Counted from the first letter of the stretch, positions 44,763-57,681 are shown. The stretch: DNA of 64,000 bases from Ariolimax columbianus (GCA_036924085.1 JAVGWX010000019.1:16724631-16788630), one strand, 5' to 3'. Notes: generated from the sequence alone by a model not told the origin. Made by a program: numbers and translations.

Positions 44763-45880
44763 TTGCATAAGCAATGGAAAACATATCTCAGAAAAGCACA
44801 ACATGGCATACACTATCTTTAAAAAATTATCATAAGAAATAAATAAATGTCATAAATAATATATGGTTCACACTCAAAATAATAAATAAATAACACAAGG
44901 AAAAGCACAAAACTGTTTTTAAAAGATCAATTTATAATATTGTAAAACATTCCGAAAACAAAATTAATCAACATAAACATTGAATAGATAGAATTGATCA
45001 TACAAATAGAACAAGAACAGGCCATACACGATCAGAATAGCCCAAAGAAAAATCATAAAAGACCAGAAACGAGCTACGAAGAGACAATACAACTACACAA
45101 GAACAAAAAATGAAAAAAAAGATAAAATCCACATTAAAAAATAGCAATATACGGACGAAGGGAAAATGACAAAGCAATATCCAGAAAAGCATAAGAAATA
45201 AAAATAGGAGCATCTCAACAGACTGTCGTCTCTTAAACACATACACATTGTCCCCGAAGATAACCATTTAAATGAAGAGCGCATGGCTCATTCTGCTTTG
45301 ATATCTGTCCCACATCAGTTATCTGGACATATTCCATTTGTTAGTTCATCTTCAATCTGAATCCGTTCATTAATATCTGTCTCTAGAAGGTCACCCCATT
45401 TCTAGCGGTTCCGCTCTGACACTTGATAATTTGTCACGGATTCCGTGAGAGATCGGTTTTTAAGTAACACCCTTAAAGAAGTTTGTCGATTGATAGCAAG
45501 CAGGACGCGACTGTGTTTTGCTCTGGGTTTAAAAATTAGGGTGTACGCATGCCTGCATCCATCCCATCAGTTTTAACTTCCGCTATGAGATTTGCAAGTT
45601 CGCGCAAGAAGAAAAGATAAATGTTTTCAAAATCGATAGCCATCTGTCTTTCATCACGTCTCATGTTTTTTCTCACAATTTCCCACAATCCCAACTATGT
45701 CTCAAACCGACCCGGATCTCAAAGGCGTATTGGCTTAAAGAAAACAAAATCTGGACAGGGATGTTTTGGGTAAAACATTTTAAAATAAGGTCAAGTATTT
45801 CAAGTTGGAAGTGTACAGGCTATCACATTATTGATTAGAGAATCAATCAATCGATACATCAGTCATTCTATTGTTGTTGT
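44763..45880. other. No recognised feature
   Basis: AT-rich in its first half. No ORF, tandem repeat or motif that I can support. Confidence 0.4.
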
Positions 45881-45884
45881 TATA

Positions 45885-46200
45885 CGGATCAAGCAGCAGG
45901 ATCTTGTCCTGCGACCTAAATCCATGAAATGGTATCTGCACGTGATTCTCAATTGTTGTCTAGTACCATAGAAATTGTTCTATTTATCTGGCCATGGAGA
46001 AAGAAGGGGTTTCCTGCGATGAGCACTCAAAGAGATGATGATCCGCGGTTTCGTATGGGTGTGTACACCACTGGCATTCCTGAGTGTGTTGTGGTTGGAT
46101 TCTATCCATGTGCTTGTAGAGTGTTATGTGTATTTCTCAGCCAGCAAATAGTGCTCTGATCGTTATGTGCGAGTTGATTGATACCGTCCTTCGGACTAAG
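45885..46200 (-). mobile_element. LINE C-terminal Cys-His remnant
   Basis: The minus frame reads ITLYKHMDRIQPQHTQECQW, then CTHPYETADHHLFECSSQE. The C-x-x-C...T-x-x-H-x-x-x-x-C pattern after a weak 'IRALF..LYKHM' stretch fits the C-terminal module of RNase H-bearing LINEs. It is more divergent than family A. Confidence 0.6.
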
Positions 46201-46394
46201 GCTTGCCATATGTTTGTAAACATCCTTTTACGCGTTTCCCATGACCTATTTGTTGAGGCAAGTTTCTTTGCTTCCTGTTCTTATGGGTTGTTTGCAAAGC
46301 TGTTGTTGTGTATGACTCTTCTTATCATTAACGTCTCCTATGCTAGTCTGCCAGGTGTCTCTGAACGCTCAGACAGCGACTGTTTTGACGACCT

Positions 46395-46680
46395 GGTAGG
46401 TGATAATATCAGGATAGGCAAGGCAACAGCAAAAATAAGCAGATAAACAAGAAATGTCTGAGAAAACTAGAAGCTCATTATTAGAACAAACACACTTGTT
46501 TACCAAGCCTGTGTCTTCAGCACCTTTCTTTATGGCAGGGAGACATGGTCTTCCTACATGCACAAGGAAAGGCGGCTTAATAGATATCCCCTGAGGTGCC
46601 TGAGTAGAATCCAAGGTTGTTGTGTGGCAAGACAACATCACCAAAGCAGAGGTACTGTGGCATGATATACTCATTTACTC
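46395..46680 (+). mobile_element. Family D-like LINE fragment
   Basis: The plus strand encodes RIGKATAKISR, LIIRTNTLVYQACVFSTF, LYGRETWSSYMHKERRLNRY and PLRCLSRIQG, then (frame change) WQDNITKAEVLWHDIL. This matches the post-palm region of family D (RIxKAxxxxxRL...VYxAxxxxTLLYGxETW...RLNxFHxRCLRRIxGxxWQDxxTxxEVL). Stops are present. Confidence 0.85.
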
Positions 46681-46827
46681 ATATAACACTTTCCCAACCC
46701 GTCTGTTCAGCCGTTAGTTAAAATATAAACCCACCTACTCAACTCATTCATCCATGTATCCGTACTTCATGTTAATCCACCCAATATATGTCTCCATTTT
46801 TCTTGAAAATATGAACATCTGGTCTGT

Positions 46828-47480
46828 TACTTGAAGTCTTACAAAGTATGTAAGTCTGTACTCTGTTTCTTACGTCACAGAAGGTATGTAAGTCTGTATT
46901 CTGTTTCTTGACGTCCCGGAAGGTATGTAAGTCTGTATTTTGTTTCTTGACGTCCAGGAAGGTATGTAAGTCTGAATTCTGTTTCTTGACGTCTCAAAAA
47001 AGTGTTAAAGTCTGTATTCTATTTCTTGACGTTTTAAAGTTATGGAAGTGTTTTATTTTTCTTGACGCCTCAAAAGGAATGAGTTTCATTCTTCTGTGTG
47101 ACGTCTCAGATGCTTCTGCCTCCGCTCTGAAATTGCTTGAAAATTGTCCAGTTGCCACACACAGTGTTATTTTTCTACCGTTTTTTAGGCTTAGGAATAT
47201 CCCTCCCCCTCCATTCTGTGTTGTGTTTATTGCAGACCGTCGGTGTATGCATGGGTCCAGCCCATGCTTGAGTAGTTTTTCGCTATGTACCTCAGGGTTA
47301 TGTCTCTTCTGTCTTTTTCAGTTTGGTTGTTCTTGTTTCCAATACCTGGTATATTTTCTACCACCTCTTGAACGTATACAAATCTGTATACTTTTCACTG
47401 ACGTCTCAGAGCATATGCGTGTTTGTACTTTGTTTCGGGACAATTCAAATGATATGAAATTGTGTATTGTGTATCTTGCC
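46828..47480. repeat. 39-bp minisatellite interrupted by a family A fragment
   Basis: Units of GTAAGTCTGTATTCTGTTTC plus TTGACGTCCCGGAAGGTAT run from 46828 to 47110 and resume in degenerate form at 47371-47480 (ACGTCTCAGAGCATATGCGT). Confidence 0.88.
47111..47370 (-). mobile_element. Family A fragment inside a minisatellite
   Basis: Matches the start of family A RNase H on the minus strand (ENIPGIGNKN through YTDG-like sequence to the EAEA region). A codon is lost around the YTDGS site and other indels are present. Neither a GAA tail nor target duplications are visible, so it is a piece rather than a whole insertion. Confidence 0.88.
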
Positions 47481-47806
47481 GCGTCAGATGGTATTCAACT
47501 CAAGTGCCGTCTCCGCAGTGAAGGTTGACTGCAATAGACCTCCAATATTCTTTGTCTCTTATCTCGAAGGTACACTCTGCCACACTCTGCCACACTGACA
47601 TCAGCCAATATGTCTATGTTGCTCTCTCACTTATAGGAGTGCCAGCCTCTTGTCCGCCGACCTTCAACCTTCCCCTCCTGTTTTATTTTCAATAAAAGTG
47701 TCCTGTGTTTTTATATGACCAAAAAACACTATTTGAGTTGCCTGATTTTAATATATATCAATAGTTCTCTAACCACGCCTATCCCTACTGGGCATTTTGT
47801 TGTTGT
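47481..47806. other. No recognised feature
   Basis: Short duplicated phrase TGCCACACTCTGCCACACTG. No ORF or repeat family. Confidence 0.4.
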
Positions 47807-48056
47807 TGTTTTTTTTAAAATTTCACCTTATTTCTCTAATCCCCAAGGCGGTGTGCGTTGCAATGTAGTATTTAGTTTTGTGCCTGTCGGCCCGGTGCAT
47901 CCGACTACAGCATGCATTTTATGTACATGTCTGCTTCCTCCTGTATTTTCTTAATGTTTGCTTCCCCAGGGTAACGACCGGTGCTGGGATGGGGATCGAA
48001 CCTAGCATCTTCGATTTGTGAGCCTAGCCCTTTCACCACAAGCCCACGCCGTCCCC
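47807..48056 (-). mobile_element. tRNA-derived SINE, type 1
   Basis: A minus-strand relative of 37484-37751. It starts with the complement of an A-rich tail (poly-T at 47809), has the core (GGTGCATCCGACTACAGCAT in + orientation), a B box (GGTTCGATCCCCATC on the minus strand) and an A box (GGCTTGTGGTGAAAGGGCTA, degraded). No clear target duplication is seen. Confidence 0.88.
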
Positions 48057-49350
48057 ATCAGAGCATTGATATTTGTTTGTTTCTCTTTCCACGAAATGCA
48101 ATACATTATTCTGTGTAACCACATTTCGGGGGCCTCTATTTTGTTCTTCAACTGTTTGTTCATTGTCCATGTTTCTGAGCCTTATCATAATGTTGAAAAT
48201 ATATAACACCTGATGAGTCTCATGTTCAAAAATTGTTTTATCTTTCTTGCAGCCTCCATGTTATTACAGTTTGTGTTCTATTTTGCATACAATTTGTAGT
48301 TGCGTACGCTATTTAATTCCGCTTTCATTCTCTGAAAACCGATTGCCCGATTCTTTCATTCTAGGAAATTCAGGCGATCTCGAATCTATATGGTCCAACC
48401 TTCACTGACTATCAAAGTATTTCTGCTGAGTAATCTAAACCAGTGTTAACATTTGTGCATAGATGTGGATGTAACAGAGCTGTTTGAATATCGATCTGTT
48501 GTATCGTCTATGTTGTTTACTATTAGGAGCTAAATATAAACATATCTGCATACCACGTGACAAATACACAGACATGCCGTCGTTGTATCCCAGTAATATA
48601 AGCCTCATTGACGAACGTGATGCATGGGGAAAATGTTAACAAATAATGTCCGTCCATTGTCAGTTGATCATCCGCCGTCCATAAACTGTTATTGAGTCAC
48701 ACAAGAAGCTGGCTGTGTATCATATAGTTGATCTGCCTGGCATGGGGAAAAACTTCAGATGCGTCAGACATTGAAAAAATAATTACTTTTATGGCGACGT
48801 CGCAAGATTGCTTTCGAAACAAGACAATAGTGATATTTCCTGGACGTCCGCTGCATTATCTGGACACTCCTCAGACATCAGCATCAGTCTTCATCAAATG
48901 CGATGGGACTACCACGCGGGTCATCATCATCATCATCACCATCATCCAGCAACTGCGACAACATCGTATTGGCGGATACAAAGACTCTTGCTAATTGACT
49001 TTTCACGGCCGTTGGCTGGGGAGATGGGCTGGACATGTCTGATTAGGTCTCCAGTTAGAGTGGGACGGGGAAAGAAAGAAAGAGTGAATGAAGAGGAGAA
49101 AGAGAGAAGGAAAGGGTAATTAATGGGTTGTTATAAAAAGGAAAGGGTGGTTCAGCCAATAGGGAACTGATCCGTTAACTAAGATGACGGAGGTGCAAAT
49201 CATCTTTTGTGTCTCCGGTCCAATTCATTAAGAAAAAAGCAAAATATCATCTTCTGGATTGTCCATCATTATCGGATTTATTAAAGCAACTAGGACCACT
49301 ATTCCCCTCCATCACTAACATCTCCTTAATTACAAACTTCCTAAATTACC
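48057..49350. other. No confident feature
   Basis: Contains a short (ATC)n run at 48924-48945. The 88-codon frame at 48728-48994 has no recognisable domain. No splice-bounded exon pattern stands out. Confidence 0.4.
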
Positions 49351-52335
49351 ATCCTCTTCCTCACAACCCTCTCCATCACAACCCCCTCCATCACAACCCC
49401 CATCCATCACAACCCCCTCCATCACAACCCTCTCCATCACAACCCCCTCCATCACAACCCTCTCCATCACAACCCCCTCCATCACAACCCCCTCCATTAC
49501 AACCCTCTCCATCACAACCCCCTCCATCACAACCCTTTCCATAACAACCCCCTCCATCACAACCCCCTCCATTACAACCCTCTCATCACAACCCCCTCCA
49601 TCACAACCCCCTCCATCAAAACCCCCTCCATCACAACCCTCTCCATCACAACCCCCTCCATCAAAACCCTCTCCATCACAACCCTTTCCATCACAACCCT
49701 CTCTATCACAACCCTCTCCATCACAACCCCCTCCATCACAACCCTCTCCATTACAACCCCCTCCATCACAACCCTTTCCATCACAACCCCCTCCATCACA
49801 ACCCTCTCCATCACAACCACCTCCATCACAACCCTCTCCATCACAACCCCCTCCATCACAACCCTTTCCATCACAACCCTCTCCATCACAACCCTCTCCC
49901 TCACAACCCCCTCCATCACAACCCTCTCCATCACAACACTTTCCATCACAACCCTCTCCATCACAACCCTCTCCATCACAACCCCCTCTATCACAACCCT
50001 CTCCATCACAACCCCCTCCATCACAACCCTCTCCATCACAACACTTTCCATCACAACCCTCTCCATCACAACCCCCTCCATCACAACCCTCTCCATCACA
50101 ACCCCCTCCATCACAACCCTCTCCATCACAACCCTTTCCATCACAACCCCCTCCATCACACCTTCTCTATCAAAACCCTTTCCATCACAACCCTCTCCAT
50201 CACAACCCTCTCCATCACAAATCCGATCCATCAGAGAATCTGCCTATCACAACCCCCTGCACCATAACCCCCGTCCATCACCAACTCTCTCGATCACAAC
50301 CAACTCTATTCCCAACCCTCAATGACAATCCCCTACCATCCCTAAAACCTGCCATCCCTAACCCCTCTTTCCTTACTACCCTCTATCACAACCCACCCCA
50401 TCACAACCCTCTCAACTACAACCCACTCATCACATCCCCCTCCACCACAACCCCCACCATCGCAACACCAACCATCACAACCACCTCGATCACAACCAAC
50501 TCAATCACAACCCCTCCATCCCAACCCCTTCCATCACAATCCCATCCATCACAACCCCTCCATCACAACCCTGTCCATCACATCCTACTAAATCACAACC
50601 CCTCCATCACAACCTCTTCCATCACAACCCGATCCATCACATCCTACTAAATCACAACCCCTCCATCAGAGCCTCTTCCATCACAACCCGATCCATCACA
50701 TCCTTCTAAATCACAACCCCTCCATCACAACCTCTTCCTTAACAACCCGATCCATCACATCCTACTAAATCACAATCCCTCCATCAGAACCTCTCCATCA
50801 CAACCCGATCCATCACATCCTACTAAATCACAACCCAATCCATCATAACCCCCTCAATCACAACCCTTCAATCACAATCCCATCCATCACAATCCCTCCA
50901 TCACAACCACCTCCAAAACAACCCACTCAATCACAACCCCTCCATCACAACCCGTCCATCACAAAACCTTCCATCACAACCCCCTCCATCACAACCCCAT
51001 CCATCAGAACCCCCTCCATCACAACCCCTCCATCACAACTACCTCCATAACAACCCACTCAATCAAAACCCCTACATCACAACCCCCTCTATCACAAACC
51101 CTCCATCACAACTACCTCCATAACAACCCACTCAATCACAACCCCTCCATCACAACCGTCTCCATCACAAACCCCTCCATCACAACCACCTCCATAACAA
51201 CCCACTCAATCACAACCCCTCCATCACAACACTCTCCATCACAAACCCCTCCATCACAACCACCTCCATAACAACCCACTCAATCACAACCCCTCCATCA
51301 AAACACTCTCCATCAAAAACCCCTCCATCACAACCACCTCCATAACAACCCACTCAATCACAACCCCTCCATCACAACCCCTCCATAACAACCCACTCAA
51401 TCACAACCCCTCCATCACAACACTCTCCATCACAAACCCCTCCATCACAACCACCTCCATAACAACCCACTCAATCACAACCCCTCCATCACAACACTCT
51501 CCATCACAACCCCTCCATCACAACCCTGTCCATCACATCCTACTAAATCACAACCCCTCCATCACAACCTCTTCCATCACAACCCGATCCATCACATCCT
51601 ACTAAATCACAACCCCTCCATCAAAGCCTCTTCCATCACAACCCGATCAATCACATCCTTCTAAATCACAACCCCTCCATCAGAACCTCTCCATCACAAC
51701 CCGATCCATCACATCCTACTAAATCACAACCCAATCCATCATAACCCCCTCAATCACAACCCTTCCATCACAATCCCATCCATCACAACCCCTCCATCAC
51801 AACCACCTCCATAACAACCCACTCAATCACAACCCCTCCATCACAACCCGTCCATCACAAAACCTTCCATCACAACCCCTTCCATCACAACCCCTTCCAT
51901 CAGAACCCCCTCCATCACAACCCCTCCATCACAACTACATCTATAACAACCCACTCAATCACAACCCCTACATCACAACCCCCTCCATCACAAACCCTCC
52001 ATCACATCTACCTCCATAACAACCCACTCAATCACAACCCCTCCATCACAACCGTCTCCATCACACACCCCTCCATCACAACCACCTCCATAACAACCCA
52101 CTCAATCACAACCCCTCCATCACAACACTCTCCATCGCAAACCCCTCCATCACAACCACCTCCATAACAACCCACTCAATCACAACCCCTCCATCAAAAC
52201 ACTCTCCATCACAAATCCCTCCATCACAACCACCTCCATAACAACCCACTCAATCACAACCCCTCCATCACAACCCCTCCATAACAACCCACTCAATCAC
52301 AACACCTCCATCACAACCCCTCCATAACAACCCCT
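49351..52335. repeat. 15-bp satellite, about 3 kb, with 955-bp higher-order copy
   Basis: Unit CTCCATCACAACCCC with C/T variation, nearly pure from 49370 to 50230. From 50480 to 52330 more diverse units occur in a long-range order: CTGTCCATCACATCCTACTA starts at 50571 and again at 51526, 955 bp apart, and the flanking order of variants repeats as well. The unit is a multiple of three, so minus-strand ORFs of Val-Met-Glu-Gly/Arg repeats stay open. They are artefacts. Confidence 0.96.
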
Positions 52336-52416
52336 TATGTCACCTACTTCCATCATCTCTATCAATATGTTTATGTAATACGTAGTACCCTATCTCTCTC
52401 TCTCTACATGTTAATA

Positions 52417-53010
52417 TATGCTATTCATTACTCAGTCCCCAATATATGCTATTCATTACTCAGTCCCCAATATATGCTATTCATTACTCAGTCCCCAATA
52501 TATGCTATTCATTACTCAGTCCCCAATATATGCTATTCATTACTCAGTCCCCAATATATGCTATTCATTACTCAGTCCCCAATATATGCTATTCATTACT
52601 CAGTCTCCAATATATGATATTCATTACTCAGTCTCCAATATATGCCATGCATTACTCAGTCTCCAATATATGCCATGCATTACTCAGTCCCCAATATATG
52701 CCATGCATTACTCAGTTTCCAATATATGCATTACTCAGTCTCCAATATATGTCATGCATTACTCCGTCTCCAATATATGCCATGCATTACTCAGTCTCCA
52801 ATATATGCCATGCATTACTCAGTCTCCAATATATGCCATGCATTACTCAGTCTCCAATATATGCCATGCATTACTCAGTCCCCAATATATGCCATGCATT
52901 ACTCAGTTTCCAATATATGTCATGCATTACTCAGTCTCCAATATATGTCATGCATTACTCAGTCTCCAATATATGCCATGCATTACTCAGTCTCCAATAT
53001 ATGCCATCCC
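52417..53010. repeat. 28-bp minisatellite
   Basis: About 21 units of TATATGCTATTCATTACTCA plus GTCCCCAA, changing midway (about 52610) to TATATGCCATGCATTACTCA plus GTCTCCAA. One unit is shortened at 52722-52745. Confidence 0.96.
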
Positions 53011-53192
53011 TTACGCTGACCCCAACCTCTACCTGCCAAAATATGCCATCCCTTACGCTGTCCCAAACCTCTACCTGCCAATATATGCCATCCCTTACGC
53101 TGACCCCAACCTCTACCTGCCAATATAAGCCATCCCTTACGCTGACCCCAACCTCTACCTGCCAATATAAGCCATCCCTTACGCTGACCCCA
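53011..53192. repeat. 42-bp minisatellite derived from the 28-bp array
   Basis: Four to five units of TATATGCCATCCCTTACGCT, GACCCCAA and CCTCTACCTGCCAA. The first 28 bp align with the neighbouring 28-bp unit and the last 14 bp are extra. Confidence 0.93.
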
Positions 53193-53879
53193 ACCTTTAA
53201 AAGATTTCCTGGAATCAGCTCCTTTCCTTCTTCTTCTCATCATCTTACCCCCCCCCCCCCCTCTATTGTTGTAGCTAAATAAATGTCTATATTTGACATT
53301 AACTACAGTTGGTATGAATATTTTGTTGATATTTTGTTTTGCTGCCTTCATTATAATGACTAGATGTTATAATAATAGTGTCAGCTAGTATTCCTCAGCG
53401 TTTGCTTTAATAAGCTCTAATTTCGATTTCCTTGATTAACCTGATGTCCCTTTATGCATAACAACAGTCGACTGTCATCTTGTTATGTCAATTGTATTAA
53501 ATGTTAGTACATAAGTTGCATTGTTCAATGTCTACCTCTCTCTCTCTCTCTCAATCTGTCTCTCTTCCCCTTTTCTCTATGTCTCGTTTGTTCAATATAT
53601 CTACATAACCTACACCAAACCTTGCAACTGTTTGAGATAAATTGACAAAGTTCACATGTGCAGCAAACTGACCATTATCTTTAGTCACGTGACAACTTAT
53701 CATCAACCTCCACCGATTGGTTGATGAACCTCGTGAGCTGTGATTGATGATGCGCCAATGACAGACTAAATGCCTCATCAAGCATCCAATCAGAACTTCA
53801 GGCGATGGAAATAAATTATTGCAGGAAGAGAAAGAGAAAAGACCTTGCAATATTGAGGAAATGCAGAGATAATGGGGAG
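53193..53879. other. No recognised feature
   Basis: Holds a C-tract (53247-53261) and (CT)n at 53534-53553. Nothing coding is supported. Confidence 0.4.
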
Positions 53880-54490
53880 GTATATTCAATAGATTGATGG
53901 CACTGAAATGTGAGGTGTTGGCCAGAATAGCACAGACAATAGCGGCGCTTGCACGGCTTAACAAAGACTGGCAAGATAAACGGTTTGCACTTTGCACGAA
54001 AATCAGATTAATGGGTACACTGGTTATGCTAATATTCCTGTATGTTTGTTAGATATGAACAGTTACAGCTGACCTTTAGCGAATGATACAGGCCTTGGAG
54101 ATGAGATGTTTCCGAAGATTTTTAAACGTCACGTACAAAGATCGAGTTACAAATGAGGAAATATGAGATATGATTACAACAGCAATATGGCCTTTTGAAG
54201 ACCTTTTGGCAACTGTCAAAAGAAGGAAACTCGCTTGGTACGGTCACATATCGAGATCAAATGGTCTTACAAATACGATCCTCCACAGAAAGGGGCAAGG
54301 CAGACGACGAAGAGGCCGTCCCACAAAGAGGTGGGAGGACAACATAAAAGAATGGATCAATCCCCTACCAGAAGAGGCACATGCATCATCTGCTGACAGA
54401 GAAGGGTGGGGTGGGGTTGGGAGGATGTCTTCAGGTGTGCCCTAACGACCTCACCGGTTACGGGATGACCTGACCTGACTGACCAAACTG
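53880..54490 (+). mobile_element. Family C LINE, C-terminal remnant
   Basis: Frame-shifted coding sequence reads RIAQTIAALARLNKDWQDKR, IRLMGTLVMLIFLYVC, DRVTN-like sequence, then FEDLLATVKRRKLAWYGHIS, RRGRPTKRWEDNIKEW and EGWGGVGRMSSGVP. It ends with GACCTGACCTGACTGACC, a degenerate ACCTG/AACTG tail. The order and tail match 61905-62617. Confidence 0.88.
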
Positions 54491-54784
54491 GAATGGACAC
54501 ATGGTTTGAAAGATGGAATCTGGCTTGAGGTACGCCTCTCCAATGTTTTGATGGTAGAGTATCGTCCTTAATATTTTTTGCTGCCTATCCTGGTCCGGTC
54601 TATCAACGTTAATACTTTTAATCACCAGAAAATTGTATACATTTTGGTTAAGCGTATTACTGCACGTTCCTGTAACGACAGAAGCGAAATACGCTTGAAA
54701 ACCTGCTGACTTCCATATAGTGTGTACCAACCCTGGTTGATTAATCCTAGTCCATACCATGTTCCCAGATCATCATCCTTACCA

Positions 54785-54960
54785 AGGAGGCTGCGCGGCC
54801 TAGAGTTGAGTCGTCCATTTCACAATACCAACATACCTGGTTCGAATCCAGTGTGGCAGACATGATTTTTTTGTCACTCCTCCGCGAAACGAAAGTTAAT
54901 GGCAACCTACCATACTACACACTCTCCAAGAAACCTATACCAGCCGAATAGTTTGGCAGT
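54785..54960 (+). mobile_element. tRNA-derived SINE candidate, type 5
   Basis: GGCTGCGCGGCCTAGAGTTG (A-box-like) is followed 45 bp later by ACCTGGTTCGAATCCAGTG, a perfect B box inside a T-arm-like CTGG...CCAG stem. The downstream body is unique in this window. Confidence 0.6.
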
Positions 54961-56063
54961 TGTAAGAAGGAACGTTCTGCGAAGGACAATCTACGTCATT
55001 TCTCTTCTTACTATTCTGTCTCTCCTATCACCTAAGCACTCACCCGACTTTCACTATACTTCTTAGAACTCTCATGTCATACCCTCAACCCAATCTCTCA
55101 ACTGAATTTGTCGTATCCATTCATTTTACATTTCAACCGTGATCCGACATTATATCTGCCGTTCACGTTCACTTGTAGTGTTATTGCGCACCTATATGTC
55201 GTCGATGCAAGTTTTAATATATATCACTACTTGTGTCAATGCCACAAATAGTTTTACGATTAGACATTGCTAAAGCTTTTGTTCTTGTGTTATATGTTTG
55301 CTGTCGGAGTGAAATACAATTCTAGCGTGCACAGTGCTTGGTGACTGTCGAGACATGCAGTTTTTATTCTTCAGCTCCCAAAATCTTCTTCGTAGGTTTG
55401 AGTAGCGTTAATAATTTCCGTAATGATAAATTTAATAAACATTCGGTATCTGCAATTTTATTTTCTTTATTCAGCTGTGTCCGTTTATGGTCTGTTAATT
55501 AGGTCTTTGTTTAATTAGTAATTGAGAATCGCTCGTCTACTCCGGCGCCCTACTCTAGCGGAGTCATGTGTTGATTTCTTGTTGTCCAGTTCAGTACTTC
55601 TCTTACTCCTTCATGTGCTCATATCCTCCTTTTATGTATTCTTTCCTTCTTCTGTGATTCGCTAGCTCCTTGTTGTTCTTGTTCGTCGTCACTGATGAAG
55701 GCTTTTTTATGTCGTAAAATGGTACCGTTTGTGTTATCGTCTCCATACTTATTTTGGTTTTTCTCGGTATTTTTCTGGCCACAAGAGCGAATTAGCATGG
55801 GAACCACGTATACTGAAACTAAATGGTCCTAAAACTGTGACATCTTCGGTGAAAACAGAGTAACGACAATTGAAGAAAAGGCTAGCACATTTGACGGAGA
55901 GTTAAGTAAGGTCACTTAGGGGTCAGTAAAGTTCTTCTGGGCATCCCGGTTAAGGGGGGGGGGGGTGGGGGGGGGGGGAATGGACACACTCCTCTACTGC
56001 TCATACATTTCGGTAGTTATAGCAAGTCATAAGAAATTATTTAAGATATTTATTTTAAATCCC
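54961..56063. other. Unannotated, one G-tract
   Basis: A run of G residues with one T at 55954-55978 could form a G-quadruplex. No coding sequence is supported. Confidence 0.4.
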
Positions 56064-56228
56064 TTAAACTTTACATATAATATATGGGGAAGGCGATAAC
56101 ATATCTTTAATCTATAATATAGTATATGGGGAAGGCGATAACATATCTTTAATCTATAAATATAATATATGGGGAAGGTGATCAAACACCTTTAATCTAT
56201 ACATATTATAAACGGGGAAGGCGATCAA
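56064..56228. repeat. Short minisatellite, unit about 53-57 bp, three units
   Basis: ATATATGGGGAAGGCGATAA followed by CATATCTTTAATCTATA, repeated three times with decay (GGTGATCAAACACC). Confidence 0.88.
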
Positions 56229-56535
56229 TTGTTTCTTCTTCTTCTCCCTCTTCGGTGTTAGTCATAAAAAGGACGTTTGTGAGGTTGTGTCGTAGTTTAC
56301 AGTGAATCTGCGATATATGCTGCTTTCGGCCGGGCACATCCGATTTCAGCACGATATTTTTGGGACAAGGTTAGTCTACCCTCCTCGATCTCTTAGGCAA
56401 GTTGTATTGATCCAATCTGTTTCCAAGGCCGACACTTGCAGGTGGAATAAGGTCTTAGTTATGGGCCACTGCTTCTGATACAAGCAGGCAGCTACGTGTT
56501 GCTGGCTCCTGTCAATTCACTCACTGCAGAATCCT
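56229..56535 (-). mobile_element. Internally deleted family E LINE derivative
   Basis: On the minus strand a 5' piece (TAGCTGCCTGCTTGTATCAG, then ACCTTATTCCACCTGCAAGT) is homologous to 63180-63260. It joins directly to the 3' UTR core (GTGCTGAAATCGGATGTGCC), then GTCCTTTTTATGAC and a (GAA)n tail. RNase H and the Cys-His module are absent, so this is a deletion derivative rather than a plain 5' truncation. Confidence 0.65.
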
Positions 56536-57681
56536 TTCCCCCGTATTATTCAATCAAAACGAAAGATATAACCGAAAATAAAATAAACAGAAAGACGACG
56601 AATCAGAAGAAGACAAATATGTTTATAATTGGTGAAGTAGTAATATAAACACACACATATAAGGCTGAGTGCTCACAGCAAAACAAAAACAAAAATATGA
56701 ACCCATGTAACGACAGCAAGGTCTTCGTCAGAAACAAAGATCAGATGAAAACTGCTAACACATCACAGCCATAAACAAAACATGATTAAATTAGGTTTGA
56801 TTTGACAGTCATTACGAGCCAGACTTTGCTGTGCTAAAGTACCAGGCTAAATACTTGGTCTAGACACGCTATAACATTCCCAGTTGTAAATTGTTACCTC
56901 ATTTACTTTTAAGGATGACAACGCAACGGGATGAGGAACTGACTACCACAATTTTTTTTTTAAATCGCTTAAACAAAATTCAAAAACGGCTGTTACACTT
57001 CCTCCCCCACATCAGTGTCTACTGTGCTCCCTTTTAAAGGTATCTTACTTCTGGTGCTACTGTATCTATTTCAAAATATCGTTTTGTACCATCTTCTCTG
57101 TTAATCCTTTCATCTGTCCCTGAGATATTCAGAAACTCCTCGTGAGAGCATACGCATAATTTGACCACACTTGTCTATTGGTAGTCATCTCAGGAGCATC
57201 TGCTGCGTTCTGGGCTCACATCACACAGATGAGCTGTCACGGGGGACATCAAATATTGATGGGAGTCTCCATAACTAATATCCACGAGTGGGCATTTGGA
57301 GTGATGCTGGAGGCGTGAAGCGACGACAGGCACGAAATAGAAGAATATTACAGTAGTTGGAAAACGTTCGTGGTCATTGAATTGTATGGGTCATTGGTGT
57401 ACAATATTTTATGGTCCAGCAGTTCTCAATCTGGGGTGTGTGTCAATGACATTGTGTGTGCACAAAGTTCTGAAGGAATAGTGTGTGCAAATATTATACA
57501 TGAGATTCAGCCTCATCTTCGTCACGGGGTACGTGAGTTACCCGGGTCGACAATAAAAGGAGGTAATAGCAAGACTGCAACCTACCAGTCATGTTGAAAG
57601 TGGTGGCATATGAATGTTGCTCGAAAAGACTGTCACCTCCCCCAACCCCCTTCTCTCCCCATACTGTAGAATTGAGCCACA
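56536..57681. other. No confident feature
   Basis: CAGCAGTTCTCAATCTGGGG at about 57417 resembles hAT-type terminal repeats, but no partner was found. GGTAACAGTTTT-like unique DNA surrounds it. Confidence 0.35.

Noticed and set aside
48728..48994. 88-codon ORF (MICLAWGKTSDASDIEKI...).
   Set aside because: It includes an (ATC)n run translated as poly-Ile, has no domain and no splice or promoter context.
49330..50231. Minus-strand ORFs of repeated VVMERVVMEG.
   Set aside because: Products of the 15-bp satellite, whose length is a multiple of three.
55954..55978. G-rich tract as a regulatory G-quadruplex.
   Set aside because: One short homopolymer with a single T gives no gene-linked context. 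It is recorded only in the region entry.
57417..57445. hAT-type terminal repeat (CAGCAGTTCTCAATCTGGGG).
   Set aside because: No matching inverted copy or 8-bp target duplication was found in the neighbourhood.
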